Shown here piece after piece: positions 61,855 to 64,000 of a stretch of DNA of 64,000 bases. Within the stretch, counting starts at the first letter, position 1, and each line of letters starts with the position of its first letter. The notes under the pieces were generated by a model, which worked only from the letters and a program-made list of their open reading frames with translations, was not told where the DNA came from and searched no databases. Made by a program: the position numbers and the translations under genes. Origin of the DNA: Marinomonas spartinae (GTDB lineage: Bacteria > Pseudomonadota > Gammaproteobacteria > Pseudomonadales > Marinomonadaceae); contig NZ_FLOB01000005.1 in assembly GCF_900089775.1 (NCBI RefSeq), positions 124,001 through 188,000 of the forward strand, read 5' to 3'.

Positions 61855-62919
61855 ATGCCGGTAAAGGTACTGGTTGTAGATGACTCCGGTTTTTTCCGAC
61901 GTCGTCTAGTAGAAATTTTTGAAGCAGACCCGAGATTAACCGTTGTTGGAACGGCTAATAATGGCAAGGAAGCGGTTGATAAAGTGCAGTCTTTGTCGCC
62001 AGATGTGGTGACAATGGATTACGAAATGCCTGTTTTAGATGGTATTTCCGCTGTTGCTAATATTATGAAGCTCAAACCAACGCCTGTGTTAATGTTCTCC
62101 TCGTTAACGCATGAAGGGGCAAAAGTTACTCTTGATGCGCTTGAAGCGGGCGCGGTTGATTTCATGCCGAAGAATTTCGAGGATATTTCCCGAGATTCTA
62201 CGGTGGTAAAACATACATTAGTTGAACGGGTGTTGACCGTTTCTCGAACGCGTCTTGGCGGATCAAGAGCCCCTGTCCAGAGTCTTGCGCCACGAGAGGC
62301 TCCAAAACCGATCGTCACTGAACGCGGAGTGATTATCCCGCGCTCTAGAAAAAAAGTGAGCTTGGTTGCGATAGGTACGTCAACGGGGGGGCCTATGGCC
62401 CTGCAAACGGTACTAACAAAGTTACCTGCTAATTTTCCCGCTCCTTTAGTGCTGGTTCAACATATGCCTGCTGCGTTTACTGGAGCATTTGCTGAAAGGC
62501 TAAATAATATTTGTAAAATTACCGTGAAAGAGGCCAAAGACGGCGATCGTTTGCAAGCTGGGGTTGCTTTACTGGCACCGGGTGGTAAGCAAATGATGGT
62601 GGATCCTCGCAATGGCGGCTGTGTCCGTATTTTGGATGGTGATGAGCGACTTAATTATAAGCCCTCTGTTGATGTAACGTTTGGGTCTGCCTCTAAATGT
62701 TATCCTGGTAAAGTACTGTCTGTTGTCATGACAGGCATGGGGGTTGATGGTCGAGAAGGTGCACGTATGCTGAAAAACTCCGGCTCCCGAGTCTGGATCC
62801 AAAGTGAAGAGTCCTGCGTCATATATGGTATGCCAATGGCAGTAGAAAAAGCCAATTTGGCTGATGATATTATCGATCTAAGTCATATTGGTGAGCGCCT
62901 AGCGCGTGAGGTTAGCTAG
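61855..62919 (+). CDS. cheB: Chemotaxis methylesterase/deamidase CheB
   Basis: The 354-residue protein has an N-terminal receiver (DD at 9-10, phospho-Asp D55 in VVTMDYEMPVLDG) and a C-terminal methylesterase. The catalytic triad is Ser in GTSTGGPMALQ, His in LVQHMPAAFTGAFAERL, and Asp in TGMGVDGREGA. It removes methyl groups from chemoreceptors for adaptation. No cheR gene is in the window. GTG of motC overlaps its stop by one base. Confidence 0.95.
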   Translation: MPVKVLVVDDSGFFRRRLVEIFEADPRLTVVGTANNGKEAVDKVQSLSPDVVTMDYEMPVLDGISAVANIMKLKPTPVLMFSSLTHEGAKVTLDALEAGAVDFMPKNFEDISRDSTVVKHTLVERVLTVSRTRLGGSRAPVQSLAPREAPKPIVTERGVIIPRSRKKVSLVAIGTSTGGPMALQTVLTKLPANFPAPLVLVQHMPAAFTGAFAERLNNICKITVKEAKDGDRLQAGVALLAPGGKQMMVDPRNGGCVRILDGDERLNYKPSVDVTFGSASKCYPGKVLSVVMTGMGVDGREGARMLKNSGSRVWIQSEESCVIYGMPMAVEKANLADDIIDLSHIGERLAREVS

Positions 62920-63656
62920 TGGATTTGGTGACGCTGGCTGGACTGCTTCTTGCGTTTGGCTCTGTCTTTTTATCTAACTGGCTTGGCGGAGGAGAAGTGA
63001 TTCTCCTCCTTAATCTGCCTTCTGCAATTATTGTGATTTTGGGGAGTTTTGGTGCAACTTTGATGCAAAGTAGTATTCACGACGCCTCAAGAGCGATTTC
63101 TCTGGCTAAGTGGAGCCTGTTTCCCCCCACCTTTGATTTCTCCTTTGCTCGATCTACCATGATTACCCTGGCTTATAAAGCAAGGCGACTCTCTTTAATA
63201 GCTTTAGAAAGTGATATAGAACAGCTCTCAAATGAGTTTGCTATGCGAGCTTTTCAAATGGCTATCGATGGCGATGAAGCAGAGGAACTGGCGGATCGTT
63301 TGCACGATGAAGCCAATCGCATCCACGACCGTCGTATGTCCAGTGTGACCTTTATTGAATCCATTGGCGGTTACGCGCCGACGCTCGGTATTATGGGGTC
63401 TGTATTGGGGTTGATTCAAGCGATGGCGAATCTTGATAGTCCTGAGGCGTTAGGTCATGGTATCGCTGTGGCCTTTGTTTCTACGCTTTATGGGCAGGGT
63501 TTTGCGAATCTTGTTGTCTTCCCCATTGTTAGAAAGCTATCTAGCTACGCAGATCAAGAACTGCTTTATAATCAGTTGTTGATTGATGGTGTTTACGGTA
63601 TCGCTACAGGTAAACATCCGCAACGTTTAGAGCGAGAGCTAACAAGTTATGAGTGA
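62919..63656 (+). CDS. motC: Second flagellar stator subunit MotC (MotA family)
   Basis: A 245-residue MotA-like protein with four membrane helices, two near the N-terminus (about 2-20, 28-50) and two later (GYAPTLGIMGSVLGLIQAMANL and GIAVAFVSTLYGQGFANLVVFPI). GTG at 62919 follows cheB. The location after cheB is that of MotC in Pseudomonas. It forms a second stator with MotD, distinct from the PomAB pair near 22 kb. Confidence 0.93.
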   Translation: MDLVTLAGLLLAFGSVFLSNWLGGGEVILLLNLPSAIIVILGSFGATLMQSSIHDASRAISLAKWSLFPPTFDFSFARSTMITLAYKARRLSLIALESDIEQLSNEFAMRAFQMAIDGDEAEELADRLHDEANRIHDRRMSSVTFIESIGGYAPTLGIMGSVLGLIQAMANLDSPEALGHGIAVAFVSTLYGQGFANLVVFPIVRKLSSYADQELLYNQLLIDGVYGIATGKHPQRLERELTSYE

Positions 63657-64000
63657 TGAAGCTGTTTCTCCTGCGCCTTCACGTCGTCGACGTGTTCTAA
63701 AAAAGAAACGGCCACAGAATACCCAAAGTCGAGATCGTTGGGTGCTATCCTATGCCGATTTTATTACCTTGTTATTTGCCTTCTTCGTGGCTCTCTATTC
63801 CATTTCTATCCAGCATAAAGGGGATAATAAAAAAATAGCCGAAACGCTGAATGGTGTGTTTGATGCGGTGCAAAAGTCGATTAAGCCGATTACCGTTGGT
63901 AAGCCTATTATAGGTCAGCCAACTGAACAGGCCGCGGTGGACACTAAAATGATTCCAGCCACACCTTCTAAGACAGAGAATAAAGATAGCAATACGGCGC
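63649..64000 (+). CDS. motD: Second flagellar stator subunit MotD (MotB family), truncated by window end
   Basis: The visible 117 codons start with ATG at 63649, overlapping motC by eight bases. A basic N-terminus (SRRRRVLKKKR) precedes WVLSYADFITLLFAFFVALYS, where D37 is the ion-carrying aspartate of the single membrane helix. The plug/linker region begins after it, and the OmpA-like domain lies beyond the window. The partner is MotC. Confidence 0.92.
   Translation, partial: MSDEAVSPAPSRRRRVLKKKRPQNTQSRDRWVLSYADFITLLFAFFVALYSISIQHKGDNKKIAETLNGVFDAVQKSIKPITVGKPIIGQPTEQAAVDTKMIPATPSKTENKDSNTA

Overview
The window looks like a piece of the chromosome of a marine, polarly flagellated gammaproteobacterium of the Oceanospirillales, most likely Marinomonas or a close relative. 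This is inferred from four things: Pseudomonas-type flagellar gene order (fleS-fleR-fliEFGHIJ ... fliK-fliLMNOPQR-flhB-flhA-flhF-fliA-cheYZAB-motCD), a PomAB-type stator, a bioBFHCD operon containing bioH, and moderate base composition. I see no rRNA, tRNA, CRISPR array, prophage or intact insertion sequence.

Region 1 (1-3.6 kb) has the tail of an unidentified gene and a large LplT-Aas fusion for lysophospholipid uptake and re-acylation. Region 2 (3.6-16.4 kb) is a loose accessory stretch of small, mostly separately transcribed genes: a DKNYY protein, two intact GNAT acetyltransferases, two GNAT genes each broken by one in-frame stop, a VOC protein, a DUF2938 membrane protein, a secreted GH10 xylanase with an N-terminal carbohydrate-binding module, a MerR regulator, a nucleotidyltransferase, an FMN reductase, a C39-like cysteine protease homologue, an ABM-like protein, an aspartate/glutamate racemase, an SDR and an MHS-type MFS transporter. 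The xylanase lies between two ~160-bp direct repeats. The right copy is the 5' end of the intact merR gene; the left copy is a decayed version.

Region 3 (16.8-30.8 kb) is core metabolism: a Tat-exported amidase (amiC), an NmrA-like reductase, dxs-ispA-xseB (isoprenoid precursors) on the minus strand, the pomAB stator pair, bioA and comF on the minus strand, and bioBFHCD (biotin) on the plus strand.

Region 4 (30.85 kb to the end) is one long plus-strand flagellar/chemotaxis block. It opens with a FleQ-like protein that lacks the whole AAA+ domain, followed by the FleSR two-component system. The basal body, export and switch genes follow. Between fliJ and fliK is a four-gene insert: a large orphan with weak CheW-like features, a two-TM HAMP/PAS receptor-like protein without an MCP tip, a STAS anti-sigma antagonist, and a REC-PP2C-HATPase protein. 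The last two resemble HsbA/HsbR of Pseudomonas. FlhF is followed directly by FliA with no FlhG/FleN gene between. CheA carries four linker repeats that resemble the CheY-binding peptides of FliM and CheZ in the same window. FliK is unusually long and contains a run of ten G. The block ends in motC and a truncated motD, so the window carries two stator sets.

The strongest candidates for undescribed biology are the fliJ-fliK signalling insert, the AAA-less FleQ, the missing FlhG, the CheA linker repeats and the G10 tract in fliK.
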